DNA of 64,000 bases from Dichetophora obliterata (lineage: Eukaryota > Arthropoda > Insecta > Diptera > Sciomyzidae), in NCBI GenBank assembly GCA_963920525.1, contig OY986436.1, positions 7,304,501 through 7,368,500 of the forward strand, given 5' to 3'. Under the pieces are notes generated by a model. The model had not been told where the DNA came from, searched no databases, and was given only the letters and a program-made list of their open reading frames with translations. The position numbers and the translations under genes are program-made. Shown here piece after piece: positions 54,425 to 64,000 of this stretch. Each line of letters opens with the position of its first letter. Position 1 is the first letter of the stretch.

Positions 54425-56190
54425 TATTGATTGTAGTTTTTTATAGTTTTAATAGCATATTAGTTAAAGTATATCTTTTATATGGTAAGCGCTTACCTGG
54501 TAGAGCCTTGAGTTTCTGGTTGACGCATGCCAGTCTTTTACTAATGTGAATGCTTCACTAAAAATGACAAAAAACCAAAATTAAATTAAAAAAGTTTTTT
54601 TAAGAAAATGTAGGTATAGAAAAAGGATTGTTTATAGTTTGGTGATATATGTATGAAATAATTTTGTGAACTCCCAAGAATTAAGGAAATGAGCTTACTG
54701 ATAGGAATTTTGGATATATCCTTGAATATTCTAGATTTACATTTTATAGACAATTTTAATCGATCTGAAAATAGATATCGTAAATAGATATGTAGATAGT
54801 CTTTAACTACAAAAGAGGTACAACTTCAAATTTGCAAATTTTGACTTTTTTATGTAAAACTCTTTATGTTGATCATTTCTATCATTTGTCAAAATTTTGT
54901 ACATATCTTTTTCCTCCTTACTTCGCATGGTGATTCTTTAAAAACAAAATTTTATTTTGACTTTTCCTCAAAAATTTTAAAATTTTGAGTTGTAGCTCTT
55001 TTGTATCATTTGTGTTCAAGTATTTGATAGCACGCACAGCAAAATCAGATTCTAAGAAGCTCGGTCCTTTCAAGATCCCCGAATGGCCATTTGGTTCATA
55101 AAAAAAAAATAAGCAAGCAAATTTTTAAAGGATATTTAAAGCTTAATATTGAATTTTATTGTAAAGGCAACACATTAGTGTATACTCTCTCATTTTCACT
55201 CTTTTCACTCTCCAATCTTGTTTTCCTCAAAACCTCATGGAGGGCAAAAACAAAATAGCAACAATTAAACGCATGACTGTGAATTCGCCGCAAAACAGGC
55301 GCTTTTCATTGCTTGTTATTGTTGTTGTTGCCATTTTACTCTCTGTCTTTTTGGAATTTTCCGGGGTATTTTATCTCGTGAAAATCTGGTGAAAACTTTA
55401 GTTTCATCTGAGACGCGCAGCGAAACGGTCGATAAAAGCGGAATAAAAACTTTATCAATGATAGAGAAAAAATTTGAACAGAACAAAAACTAATTAAGTA
55501 ACCGTGGCGGAAGTGAAGTGAGGTAGAAATAAGAGAAAAACTAAAAAGAGTCAGTAAAAAGACTTAAAAATGTTCTATAAATAATTGATGTTAAAATTAG
55601 CTGAAGCAACGAATTAAGCCATAATTGTTCAATTTGTGTGTGAATTAAAGAGGGCTTACTTTGTTGTTGCTGCCTGCTGTGTGTCGTGCACGTACGTATA
55701 CAGAAAATGTTGGTCGTGTTAGTGCGGTTTTTGTTGTTGTTGTTGTAGACATTGTGCTTGTTGTGTTTGTGACACATAAACATACTTTTAAAATAAGTTA
55801 ACTTATATACAGCTCCATGGTGCACACATAAACATACACAAACACACACTCATACTGAGATAAATTCCTTAGGAAACTGTGAAAAGCAGAGCGGAAACAT
55901 TCCTGGCAAATTTTTTGGACAGCCAAAACAAGTTGAGGCGCCAGCCAACAAGGAAAAACCTAATTCATGTGGCTTTTGGCATACATGCAACAGACTTACA
56001 CCAACACACACACACATAAATGAAAAAATTTTTCATTTGACATAATTTTTATATATAATAAGTAGGTATTTAATGAAAGTTAAGCCTTTTTAAAGTGCAC
56101 ATTTTTAAACCTAAAAACACACAAACACTCACAAAAATTACTACAACTAAATAATTCTAAAAAATTGTCAAAATTGCGGCCTACAGTAGA
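54425..56190. other. Non-coding segment, possible host 5' region in its right half
   Basis: From about 55180 the sequence is less repetitive, with TTGTTGTTGTTG and CA-rich stretches and no transposon signature. It leads to an ATG plus splice-donor consensus at 56191. It could be a host gene's 5' flank or UTR, but no promoter element can be asserted. Confidence 0.25.
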
Positions 56191-56214
56191 ATGAGACGCA
56201 TCCGACGCATTGTG
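56191..56214 (+). CDS. Possible short first coding exon (MRRIRRIV) ending at a GTAAGT donor
   Basis: An ATG preceded by AGTAGA opens eight codons (Met-Arg-Arg-Ile-Arg-Arg-Ile-Val), followed immediately by GTAAGTTTTGAG, a strong insect 5' splice-site consensus. The basic start could precede a signal peptide or be chance. No acceptor or second exon can be identified in the rest of the window, so the evidence is only local. Confidence 0.2.
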
Positions 56215-56986
56215 GTAAGTTTTGAGTAAATGCCTAGTCTGCAAATTTATTTATTTTTTAACACCAAACCAACACAAATGCTCACAAGAATGTCAACTTA
56301 ACTAACAAAAAACAAATACAAATACACTCTAACACTTTGCTTAAGCATTACCCCACCTGCACGTTGTACAAATTATCGTAACAAAAGATAGCTGAAGATA
56401 AAAAAAAAATGATTTTTGTTTTTCTTTTTTAAGTCACATCGACTTTAAGAAAATACTTAAAAAGTTTATTTAAAAGCTGACTAATTTAACAAGATGCTAA
56501 AAAGTGTAAGAAGAGCTTTAAAAATTATAAAAAATTTTTTATGCAATAAGTTTTAAAATGTTTTTTTTTTAATTTTCTTGAAATTGAAATATTCAATTAT
56601 ATACTCAATTTTATGAAATACTCAAATACTCAATTAAGGAATGTATTGCTTTAAATTTAAATTAATTTCTTTTCAAGCCCGAAAAGGTCAAAGTTTTTGC
56701 ATTAATGAATGTATGATGCATAATAGAATGTCAAAATAACAGGAATTTTTGAACCCTTAACTGGTACATCTGGTCTATGGGACCATAACAATAAATTAAT
56801 AAAGTATATTTCTCTAAAAATGCAATTCAAAATTCTATTCAATTCGTTTCATTTATTTAAAACACTTAAAAAATTCTTTCTAAATAGGAAGAAAAATCTT
56901 TATTTAAGACATTTTTAAAAAAAAACAGATCAATTTCTAACTAAACCTGTGGTTTTAAGCACTTTAGTTGGTGTGGTCCCTGTGAC
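56215..56986. other. AT-rich segment; weak inverted motif pair near 56765 and 56975
   Basis: CTGGTCTATGGGACCAT (56769) and, in inverse, GGTCCCTGTGACCAG (56975) share a GGTC-x-GGACC core like those at the piggyBac-like ends. It may be a small degraded element. No gene recognised. Confidence 0.25.
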
Positions 56987-57723
56987 CAGTAGCTCGTTTC
57001 TGTAACAAAATCGGCAAGTTACCGATTTGTGTGACGTCAGCCGTTATCGATCCCTAGTTCCCGATTTCGTGACAACTAATGTTTTTGTACGTTTAAATCG
57101 GTAAAAACTCGGACCGTGATGAAAAAAAACACAAATCGAGAAGAAAAGATGCGAAATTGAGTCAAATGACAAGCAGCTGTTTACTCGAATATATTATTTT
57201 AGTATTATATATTATTTTTTTTTACTTTATAACAAATAGGTGCTTGTCTTGTTAATAAAAAGTGAATATTTGCAGTTTAAGAAAATTAATTATGTTATAA
57301 TGATGTGTAAATAATGTAAATAATATTACACTTAGTGCTGTGCTGCAAAAACTTAGCAAATATATGTAACCGGTTACTTTTTCATAGCTCAAACAAATAC
57401 TGTTTTGCTAAAATTTTTATCTTTTATGTAAGTAGCAGAAATCTGCAACAAGTAAATTGAAAATCAAGCTACTTGAAAAAATATCAAGCTTTGAGTTGAT
57501 ATGCAGGAACTTGATTTATTTTTTTCCTTACAATTCGCGACTGGCTTCTGAAAAACGAATCATATGTCTGACGTGATTCTATTTTGTTTCTTCACCATAT
57601 GAGTTGGTGGAAAAAGTCAAGTTTTCTACTTTTCAACTCTGGTTTCGACTCTATGCGACTAACGATCGTTGTTCGTTTCATTTCGGAGTTCGTATTACTT
57701 TTTTTCTGTTGTTATTGCCATAA

Positions 57724-58420
57724 TATTAGGTGGCAACCCTATTTCAAAATTTCATGATTTGGAAATGTTGACAACGGATTCGGATTCAGCGACCCATTTT
57801 TGGTGTACCATTTTTTTGCCAGCCCCGAATTCATAAAACTACAAAAAATCAAGGTGGCAACCCTATCCACCATTTTTAATTTTAAAATTCTGACTTAAGA
57901 TTAGAAATCAGCGACCCCTTACCACTGATAAATGACGTTTAAAACTCTTGAAAAGACATATTATTAGATGGCAACCCTATTATTTCAAAATTTTATAATT
58001 TGGAAATTCTGACAACGGATTCGGATTTAGCTACCCATTTTTGGTGTACTATTTTTTTTGCCAGCCCCGAATTCATAAAGCTACAAAAAATAACGTGGCA
58101 ACCCTATCCACCATCTTGAATTTTAAAATTCTGACTTTAGATTCGAAATCAGCGACCCCTTAACACTGATAAATTATGTTTAAAACTCTTAAAAATACAT
58201 ATTATTAGGTGGCAATACTGTGGTAAAAACTTATGTCGTAACCCTAACCTCCATCTTAAATTTTAAGACTGTGACATTATATTCGAAATCAAATCCGTTG
58301 TCAGAATTTCAAAATGACAAGAATTCGCAAAAATAAAAAAATATAGGTGGCAACTCTATCCGCCATCTTAAATTTTAAAGTTTGACATCATCTTCGAAAT
58401 AAGTTACCCCTAAAACTTCC
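57724..58420. repeat. ~240-bp tandem repeat, about 2.8 copies
   Basis: GGCAACCCTAT...TTTCAAAATTT starts near 57731 and 57969, and GCCAGCCCCGAATTCATAAA at about 57818 and 58060. Half-units with GTGGCAACCCTATCCACCAT interleave. A third, more diverged unit runs to about 58420. Confidence 0.85.
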
Positions 58421-58439
58421 AACCACTGAGTCCACAGAA

Positions 58440-58750
58440 TCATTAAAAGTCCAATTACGCTTAAGCTCTCTCTAAGCAAGCTAATTGAATTTTTTGGATA
58501 CTTGCTTTAATTGGATACTTGCCTTCAGTTTTAAGCTTTTCAAGCTTTTTGCCGAAGACATCAAGCTTTTCTTTACTTGAAACTTCGTGCCGTTCGCTTG
58601 TAAGCTAGCATACTTGCAAGTCGCAATCTGTCGTGGGCTTATTTATATTTAATTACAAGCTATACTTGATTCAAAATTATCAAGCTCAAGCTAGCTTGAA
58701 CTTGTATTTTAAGCAAGTACTTGAAATAAAGTTTCAAGTAGGCTTGTGCA
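58440..58750. repeat. Cluster of CAAGCTT/AAGCTTG-type motifs
   Basis: CAAGCT, AGCTTG, ACTTGC and TACTTGAA recur many times here and near 57460-57510. This looks like a degenerate short-unit repeat inside the TIR element. Confidence 0.5.
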
Positions 58751-59202
58751 GTTCTCTGGTAAGTAGGCATTATTTATAAATAGTATTACCTTTAAAACTT
58801 AAACTTTTTTAAGAACAACAAAATATTTCAATCAGAAAAAAATTCGACTTATATGAAAGTAACCATTTTTAAAGGTATATTTCGAATACTTATAACCTAA
58901 TAATAATAAAAACAACATTACTGTCATTAGATAAATCGCTAGAGTTCTCACTTGCCACAAAGCCAGTGATACAAGTGACACATTTTTATCGATTCACTTT
59001 ACGTACAGAAACACTTTTTCAAAATGTTCCATTGAAATGAAATTGGAACATGTGACAGCTTATCGATTTGGAATGAACGAATCGAACAGAAATCGATTCA
59101 GATTCGTACAGAAACATTGCAAGTGAGAATGACGTCATAGTGACGTCAAATTGGTATAATGAGTCGGTAACTACGATCGCTACGAGTTACAGGAACGAGC
59201 CA

Positions 59203-59789
59203 CAGATGTACTGTTAGTGTAATTTTTTTGAGGTGTAGCAGTGAAGTGTTAAATTAAGCTCAGAAAAGATTAAGCGTCGAAAATTAAATGTGTACGCTAT
59301 TTTTATCTGTGACAAAGATGTTTGTTATAAGTTGATACTTGAGTTCTGTAAAACTTCCATCCCCTCACCCCCCCTCCCCCCGTTTTTCCTCTTCAGCAAA
59401 CCGTTGAGAAATGTACTATTATGTGTGGGCAAAAAATCATCCCCATACAAAAATCATATAGGGTCTTTCGACATTAAAATTTCTCTAGTCCACCATATCG
59501 AACAAATAGACACTCTGAATGCATAATACATTTTTTTTCTTCATTTATATGATGTAAACTGTTGAGATATGTGCAAATAATACTAAAATCATATAATTTA
59601 AAATAAAAATCGATATGTCTGCAAAGATTTTTGCTACTGGTATCCTTTTTTTTAAATCAAAGAACCAAGCCATGCGCCTTATGCAAACAAGGTTTGGTCT
59701 TTGACCTGAAAGGAAAGGGAGAGATTATTCAGTGGAATTGATTGGAATCATATGTGAATTATTGATTAGGCGAAACAACCGTGAAAGAC
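59203..59789. other. Non-coding segment
   Basis: ATCAAAGAACCAAGCCATGCGCC at about 59657 is an inverted copy of the 54256-54282 block. The C-rich stretch at 59356-59384 and the frame 59290-59526 show no recognisable motif. Confidence 0.35.
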
Positions 59790-60058
59790 AATTTGAATCG
59801 CTTTTAACCTAGTTAACCTAGGCTTAGTCTCGGCAAGCATTTAAAGCCCTTACTTGTTCTTGTCCTTTAATTCCACATTTTCCACAATTTAGCTGTGGAT
59901 TTTTAGTTTTCCATAATTCTTAAATATAGGAAAGAACAAAGAGGGTGAAAAGAACTATGCCTAGACCCGGATTCGAACCAGAGACCTCTGGGTTGATAGT
60001 CCTTGGGGCTTTATGGATCCCCCTAAAGCAATTATGAATAGTACATTGCTCTACCTTA
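59790..60058 (-). mobile_element. tRNA-derived SINE-like sequence
   Basis: On the minus strand, AAGGTAGAGCAATG (A-box-like, 60057-60044) precedes a perfect B-box GGTTCGAATCC (59969-59979), about 70 bp apart with a tRNA-like middle. A non-tRNA body follows with GGACAAGAACAAGTAAGGGC and GAGACTAAGCCTAGGTTAAC. No target duplication identified; the 3' boundary is approximate. Alternative: an isolated tRNA pseudogene. Confidence 0.55.
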
Positions 60059-60779
60059 AAACATTTTTCCAACTATCAAATATATATATGTATATTTCGT
60101 ACTCTCAAAATAAAACGTACTCTAATTAGTGCGAAAGTACTTTTCGATGCAACAGTGGCTGGAATATTCCATACAACAGAAATATAACACAGTACCCAAT
60201 AAGCCAAATGAATTCGAAACGAATCCGCATTCTCGGACATTTAAATCTTTATCAAGATCTTTTTTCAAATCTTTTTTAAGATTTTAGACAGCTTCTTATG
60301 AGAATTGTGATTTTTATACTGGCGAAAAACTGGAGACATTATTCTTATTAACATTAAATTAAGTTGAAAAATTACCATCTGGAGATTTGAACTTCGGCGG
60401 CGCACGGCGAGCTCATACAAAGGGTTGGACATCGCATATTGCTTTAAATAATTGATTGTAACTCTGGAACCACTGAATGTATTTTAACCAAATTTTAAAC
60501 ATGTATTCTTAAAAAAATTTCTCATGAAATACTTTAACCTTTATAAGCGTACCGGGTCTTGTAGACCCAAAAAACTCATGGTAAAAAAAACATTTTTTTG
60601 TGTTTAGCGATATTTCGTGCCTGCATTTTATTACAAAATGTATTTTTAAATAGGAGTTTATTAGCTTATTACATTTAAAAGATGTTTAAAGACAGCATAC
60701 ATCTCTATTTAAAACAAATTATATGTAATATTAAGAGCAAACAGTGATTTATTTATACCACACATAATTATAAAATCTG

Positions 60780-61392
60780 CTAAATTTTACACATTATCTG
60801 TAAAAGTTATGTTTTCACTTTCCTCATCAAATAGCTCTTTTGCTACAATAAGATAGCTTTGTGGTGATTTTTTATTAAAACAAAGGCTTGAAAGTACTGG
60901 AACTGAATTGAGCAGAAGGGCATGCAAAAGATCTGAATTGCAAGCAGATTTTGTCTGAAGAACCGAAATAGTTTGTGATTGACCTCTTGCGCATCCTCAG
61001 ATAACTGACCTATGGGTACTCTCGCTTTTTGAACTATCCACACTGTGCATTAATATTTTATGTACAGTAACAGGCATGTTAAACCAAACATAAAGTTCAA
61101 CGTATAATTTTGCTGTTTCTAAACAATAGTTTTTGAATTCTGTGATATAAATTTTAGGACTAGATGCTATGATCTGAAATATATTAAAATTTTTAAGCAT
61201 TAATTTAACACTAAATAATTCATTCATGTATATATTAAAAAATTTTACCAGCAATATAACATAAAATCGTTTAATTAAATTTTCGTCTACTCCAGTGATT
61301 TTTGAACTCTTCTTGTAATTGGTAAAAAATCTGCGAGCACTGTTATCGTCATGACTTTTAATAGTGCCTTGCAATATCACGTCTATTAACAA
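60780..61392 (-). pseudogene. Unnamed transposon-type protein family, copy 2 (frameshifted)
   Basis: First frame (61392 downward): NSARRFFTNYKKSSKITGVD, ENLIKRFYVILL, FKNYCLETAKLYVELYVWFN and MPVTVHKILMHS. A one-base shift near 61045 leads to VPIGQLSEDAQEVNHKLFRFFRQN (about 61010-60940). A further shift gives SPQSYLIVAKELFDEESENI near 60860-60800, matching the acidic end of copy 1. The shared order WFNMP...HKI...HS/HG...PI-QLSE-AQE shows that both loci derive from one family. Function unknown; the repeated, broken copies imply a mobile origin. Confidence 0.6.
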
Positions 61393-61504
61393 ACCTTAAA
61401 AAATTGTAATTTCATCATCAGCAAAATTGTATATTGGTGTTGAATTAAATGCTTTTATCATAATCTTTACATTTTGGTTATTATACACGCAGAAAAAAAA
61501 TGAT

Positions 61505-61752
61505 TACTGTAAACATAATATGAAATGATATTAATGTATGCATTTAAAAACTTTTTGGAGCAAACAATTTTATTTTTACAAGAAATATATAATGTTTGCC
61601 ATAAATATAATATGTTCATTGCAAACGAGCTAATTTGTTGCAATGAATATATTATGTACACTGCATTATCATGTAAGTAATATATTCGCCGCAAACATTT
61701 TATGATTGTCACAAACATAATTATGTTCACAACTTTTAAAATATATTTCATA
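61505..61752. repeat. AT-rich inverted and direct repeats of ATAATATGTTCATTGCAAAC type
   Basis: AATATGTTCATTGCAA (61609) and TTGCAATGAATATATT (about 61638) form an imperfect palindrome. GCAAACATT(A)TATG variants recur across the segment. The frame at 61467-61751 (minus) is low-complexity. Confidence 0.5.
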
Positions 61753-62095
61753 TAAATTATTGACGGTTAAAGATATAACAACTGTGTTTATTGGCGGATC
61801 ACTTTTAAGTGGATTTCATAACTTTTATCTGTTCTGTACCAGTTTATGCAATTTTTTACTGGAATTCTTGAAAATATTTGATTCGTGTCTAAAATATACC
61901 TCAAGAACCAGACGTCTCAGATTAATAAACAGTATACTAAAATATTTTCATAAAAATTGTCTACACATATTTAGTACAATAAATTTACGTCACTTTACTA
62001 TTACGGATACTATGCCGCAATCAAAGCAAATGATCTATTTTTTCCGTTTACAAAAGGTCAAACGGAAGGCCCGCAGCTGGGCCGGAATGGGTTAA

Positions 62096-62760
62096 AATAA
62101 TATATGTATCCCAAACTTGTTTTTTTATCTATTCGCAAGTTTTTATCGCTAATCAAACTGAATCAGTTTCTATTGTTATGCTGTAAAAGGCTAAAATTTT
62201 GTGAGATATGCTATAAAAAAACCCGAGGAATACAATTTTCATAGTGAAATTCTCAGAAGGCGCTGGATGGCGCGCGCTAATTTTTTTTAAAAACACTTCT
62301 TACAATCATTATTTGTAATGTAAGGTACATTGATCCTGGCCAACCCTGGCCTTTTTTTTATTTTTCAAATTTAATAATTTTTTTTAATTTTTAATTTTTA
62401 TTAATTATCGCAATAACGGGATAGCAAAAAACTTAAAAACAAAATATCTGGTTGAAAAGTTTAGAGTATACCCTTTCATAACATATAAAGACCTGTTCAA
62501 TCAAGCAGTTTAACAAAATGTTATAGGACTTTAAAAAAAAGACTATATTTTTTTAAAATTACAAAATATCAACTTTCAGGCTTTACAAAAATAAAAGTAC
62601 ACACTTAAAAATAAAAAAACTGCCAAATTCAAATCGACCAAATATATTTCTATTGAAATGTATCAAAATATTATAATAATTTGCAAGTTGCACTTTTTTC
62701 TGGATGTCCAACCCTTTCTATGGGATCGCCCCACCGTGCGGCGTAAGTGATAGACCATGA
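62096..62760. other. AT-rich segment without gene
   Basis: No coding frame or element end recognised. Confidence 0.35.
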
Positions 62761-62769
62761 GATTATAAA

Positions 62770-62870
62770 TTCCTCCATCGCAGTTGTTAAGTAATCGCCG
62801 CTTCATTTGTTTCATTAAGAATGAGAGCTAGCCTATGGTCGTGGGTTCAAACCCAAATTGGGACAAACTA
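62770..62870 (+). other. tRNA-like sequence (B-box and T-arm)
   Basis: GGTCGTGGGTTCAAACCCAAATTGGG contains a B-box-like GGGTTCAAACCC (62843-62854) forming a T-arm. GTTGTTAAGTAATCGC upstream (about 62785) is a weak A-box candidate. No closed cloverleaf could be drawn. Probably a SINE head or tRNA relic. Confidence 0.35.
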
Positions 62871-62904
62871 TTTTTTGGTGCTGTTTTGTCATAAATACAA
62901 ACAA

Positions 62905-63480
62905 TTTTTTCATCGTTAGCTGCTTAAAATACGTTACTAAAAATAAAAAAATTTCATAATTTTTATATGAAAAATTCCAAGTCTTTTCATATTATAATCT
63001 TTTATGAGAAATTTTTCGCAAAAATTCTTTTCACATAATTTTGTATGGATCCGAGATCTCATGTTTGTTTCAAGCTCGTTACCGAGTCCAAGATCTCATG
63101 TTGTTTGTTTCGAAATCATAACAAAGACAACTTTTTTATATGAAAACATTATTTTTAATAAAAACAACTTTTTTCATTTTAAGCTGCTAATAATCAATTG
63201 AAATAAACAAATTTTCATAACTTCTATACGAAAAAATTCAAAGTCTTTTCATATAATTTTTATAATTTTGTGAAAATATATAATTATTTTAATAAAAACT
63301 ATTTTTTCATTGTTAGCTGCTAAAAATACGCCAATTGAAATAAAACAATTTTCATAATTTTTATTTGAAAAAATTCCAAGTGTTTTTGTGTAATTTTGTA
63401 TGAAAAAAATTATGGAATTTTTTTTTCATATGTCATTTTATTTAGTGTTTATTTTAATGTTAATCATTTTCACTAAAAAA
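62905..63480. repeat. Degenerate ~132-bp tandem repeat
   Basis: TTTTTTCAT(Y)GTTAGCTGCTAA starts near 62905, 63170 and 63304 (spacing about 264, which is two periods, and 133). Each is followed by AATTTTCATAATTTTTAT and AAAATTCCAAGTCTTTTCAT. The middle unit is disrupted. Confidence 0.65.
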
Positions 63481-63546
63481 TTTTTAAGTTTTTCTTAGGA
63501 AAAGCCACTTAGAAAAATTTATGGATCCAAGATATCGTGTTCGTTA

Positions 63547-63584
63547 ACGAGTCCGAGATCGCGGACTAGCAATCTCGGACTCGT
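63547..63584. repeat. 13-bp perfect inverted repeat ACGAGTCCGAGAT
   Basis: ACGAGTCCGAGAT (63547-63559) and its exact complement (63572-63584) flank a 12-bp loop. Related words (GTTACCGAGTCCAAGATCTC) occur near 63078. Confidence 0.85.
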
Positions 63585-63706
63585 AAACGAGCTCTTTTAC
63601 GATTCGTTCTTCGTTTGGTGTTTATTGTGTATATGCAAACTCGAAAGTGTAAGAAAATAAAATGACGCCACTTTGTATGGGAGGTGGTCAGAATTTTAAG
63701 TTCTTT

Positions 63707-64000
63707 TAACAAAACAAAACAAAACAAAACAAAACAAAACAAAACAAAACAAAACAAAACAAAACAAAACAAAACAAAACAAAACAAAACAAAACAAAAC
63801 AAAACAAAACAAAACAAAACAAAACAAAACAAAACAAAACAAAACAAAACAAAACAAAACAAAACAAAACAAAACAAAACAAAACAAAACAAAACAAAAC
63901 AAAACAAAACAAAACAAAACAAAACAAAACAAAACAAAACAAAACAAAACAAAACAAAACAAAACAAAACAAAACAAAACAAAACAAAACAAAACAAAAC
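63707..64000. repeat. Pure (AAAAC)n pentanucleotide microsatellite, truncated by window end
   Basis: AAAAC repeats without visible interruption from 63707 to the last base (about 59 units). Three open frames of Phe-Cys-Phe-Val-Leu repeats on the minus strand are artefacts of the repeat. Confidence 0.97.

Larger units (their letters stand above)
56990..59202. mobile_element. TIR element with TRGCTCGTTYCTGTAAC ends
   Basis: TAGCTCGTTTCTGTAAC at 56990 is matched in inverse by GTTACAGGAACGAGCCA ending at 59202. Deeper symmetry includes AGTTACCGA and GACGTCA blocks. CAG lies on both sides (56987-56989, 59203-59205), a possible 3-bp duplication. It contains a ~240-bp tandem array and a smaller inverted pair (TTCTCACTTGC at 58943, inverse at about 59118). 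No transposase frame. 2213 bp. Confidence 0.55.
60538..62091 (-). mobile_element. Candidate TTAA-flanked element carrying the unnamed protein, copy 2
   Basis: TTAA (60534-60537) is followed by CCTTTATAAGCGTACC and a GGGTCTTGTAGACCC hairpin. At the other end a GGCCCGCAGCTGGGCC hairpin and ATGGG precede TTAA (62092-62095). The resemblance to piggyBac-like ends (compare 33083) is suggestive, but the two ends match each other only weakly. The interior holds the broken protein-family copy and an AT-rich region with GCAAACATTATG repeats (61500-61740). Confidence 0.3.

Noticed and set aside
63566..63997. Phe-Cys-Phe-Val-Leu repeat frames on the minus strand
   Set aside because: By-product of the AAAAC microsatellite.

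Overview
The window looks like intergenic or intronic DNA from an insect, most likely a higher fly (Diptera, Brachycera). It is AT-rich and has no prokaryotic-style gene packing. The recognisable coding is almost all transposon-derived: CR1/Jockey-, RTE- and R1-type non-LTR retrotransposons, hAT, Tc1-like, PIF/Harbinger-like, piggyBac-like and Transib-like DNA transposons, and the 3' end of an endogenous errantivirus/gypsy-type element. A SINE whose core I remember as common in flies is also present. No host protein-coding gene could be established; one possible short first exon is at 56191-56214.

Layout. 1-660: 3' end of a gypsy/errantivirus-type element. 744-1403: decayed hAT element with an exact 8-bp target duplication. 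1690-2370: inverted-repeat element. 5001-5770: truncated CR1/Jockey-type RT (minus). 7383-7831: MITE. 8216-12000: very long, pure hexanucleotide array. 12512-12877: 5'-truncated RTE-like copy with a 15-bp target duplication. 14322-15111: Harbinger-like remnant. 16077-20344: nearly complete two-ORF CR1/Jockey-type retrotransposon (plus) with a MITE in its 3' tail. 21044-23100: candidate solo LTR with tandem arrays. 24440-25815: broken Jockey-type RT (minus). 26676-27623: broken Tc1-like transposase (minus). 27872-32345: CR1/Jockey-type element (minus) split by a plus-strand RTE-like element (29517-31304). 33083-34638: piggyBac-like remnant with a 157-bp palindromic MITE inside.

36755-37870: degenerate TTGAC array. 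37990-42415: R1-type fragments interrupted by a Transib-like element (38455-39922, itself holding a 469-bp MITE) and followed by a hAT element (40220-41677). 44196-47880: TIR elements and palindromic 48-bp and 92-bp repeats, with a SINE at 45482-45822. 48543-48995 and 60780-61392: two broken copies of one protein family I cannot name. 50461-54424: 4-kb TIR element made largely of two tandem arrays. 56990-59202: TIR element with a 240-bp tandem array. 63707-64000: pentanucleotide array running off the window end.

No genes form a pathway. The biology is a nested transposon landscape: several insertions are dated relative to each other by exact target-site duplications, and one interrupted reading frame (32190-28283) resumes in phase across its insertion. 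All protein-family calls come from motif recognition by eye, not database searches.
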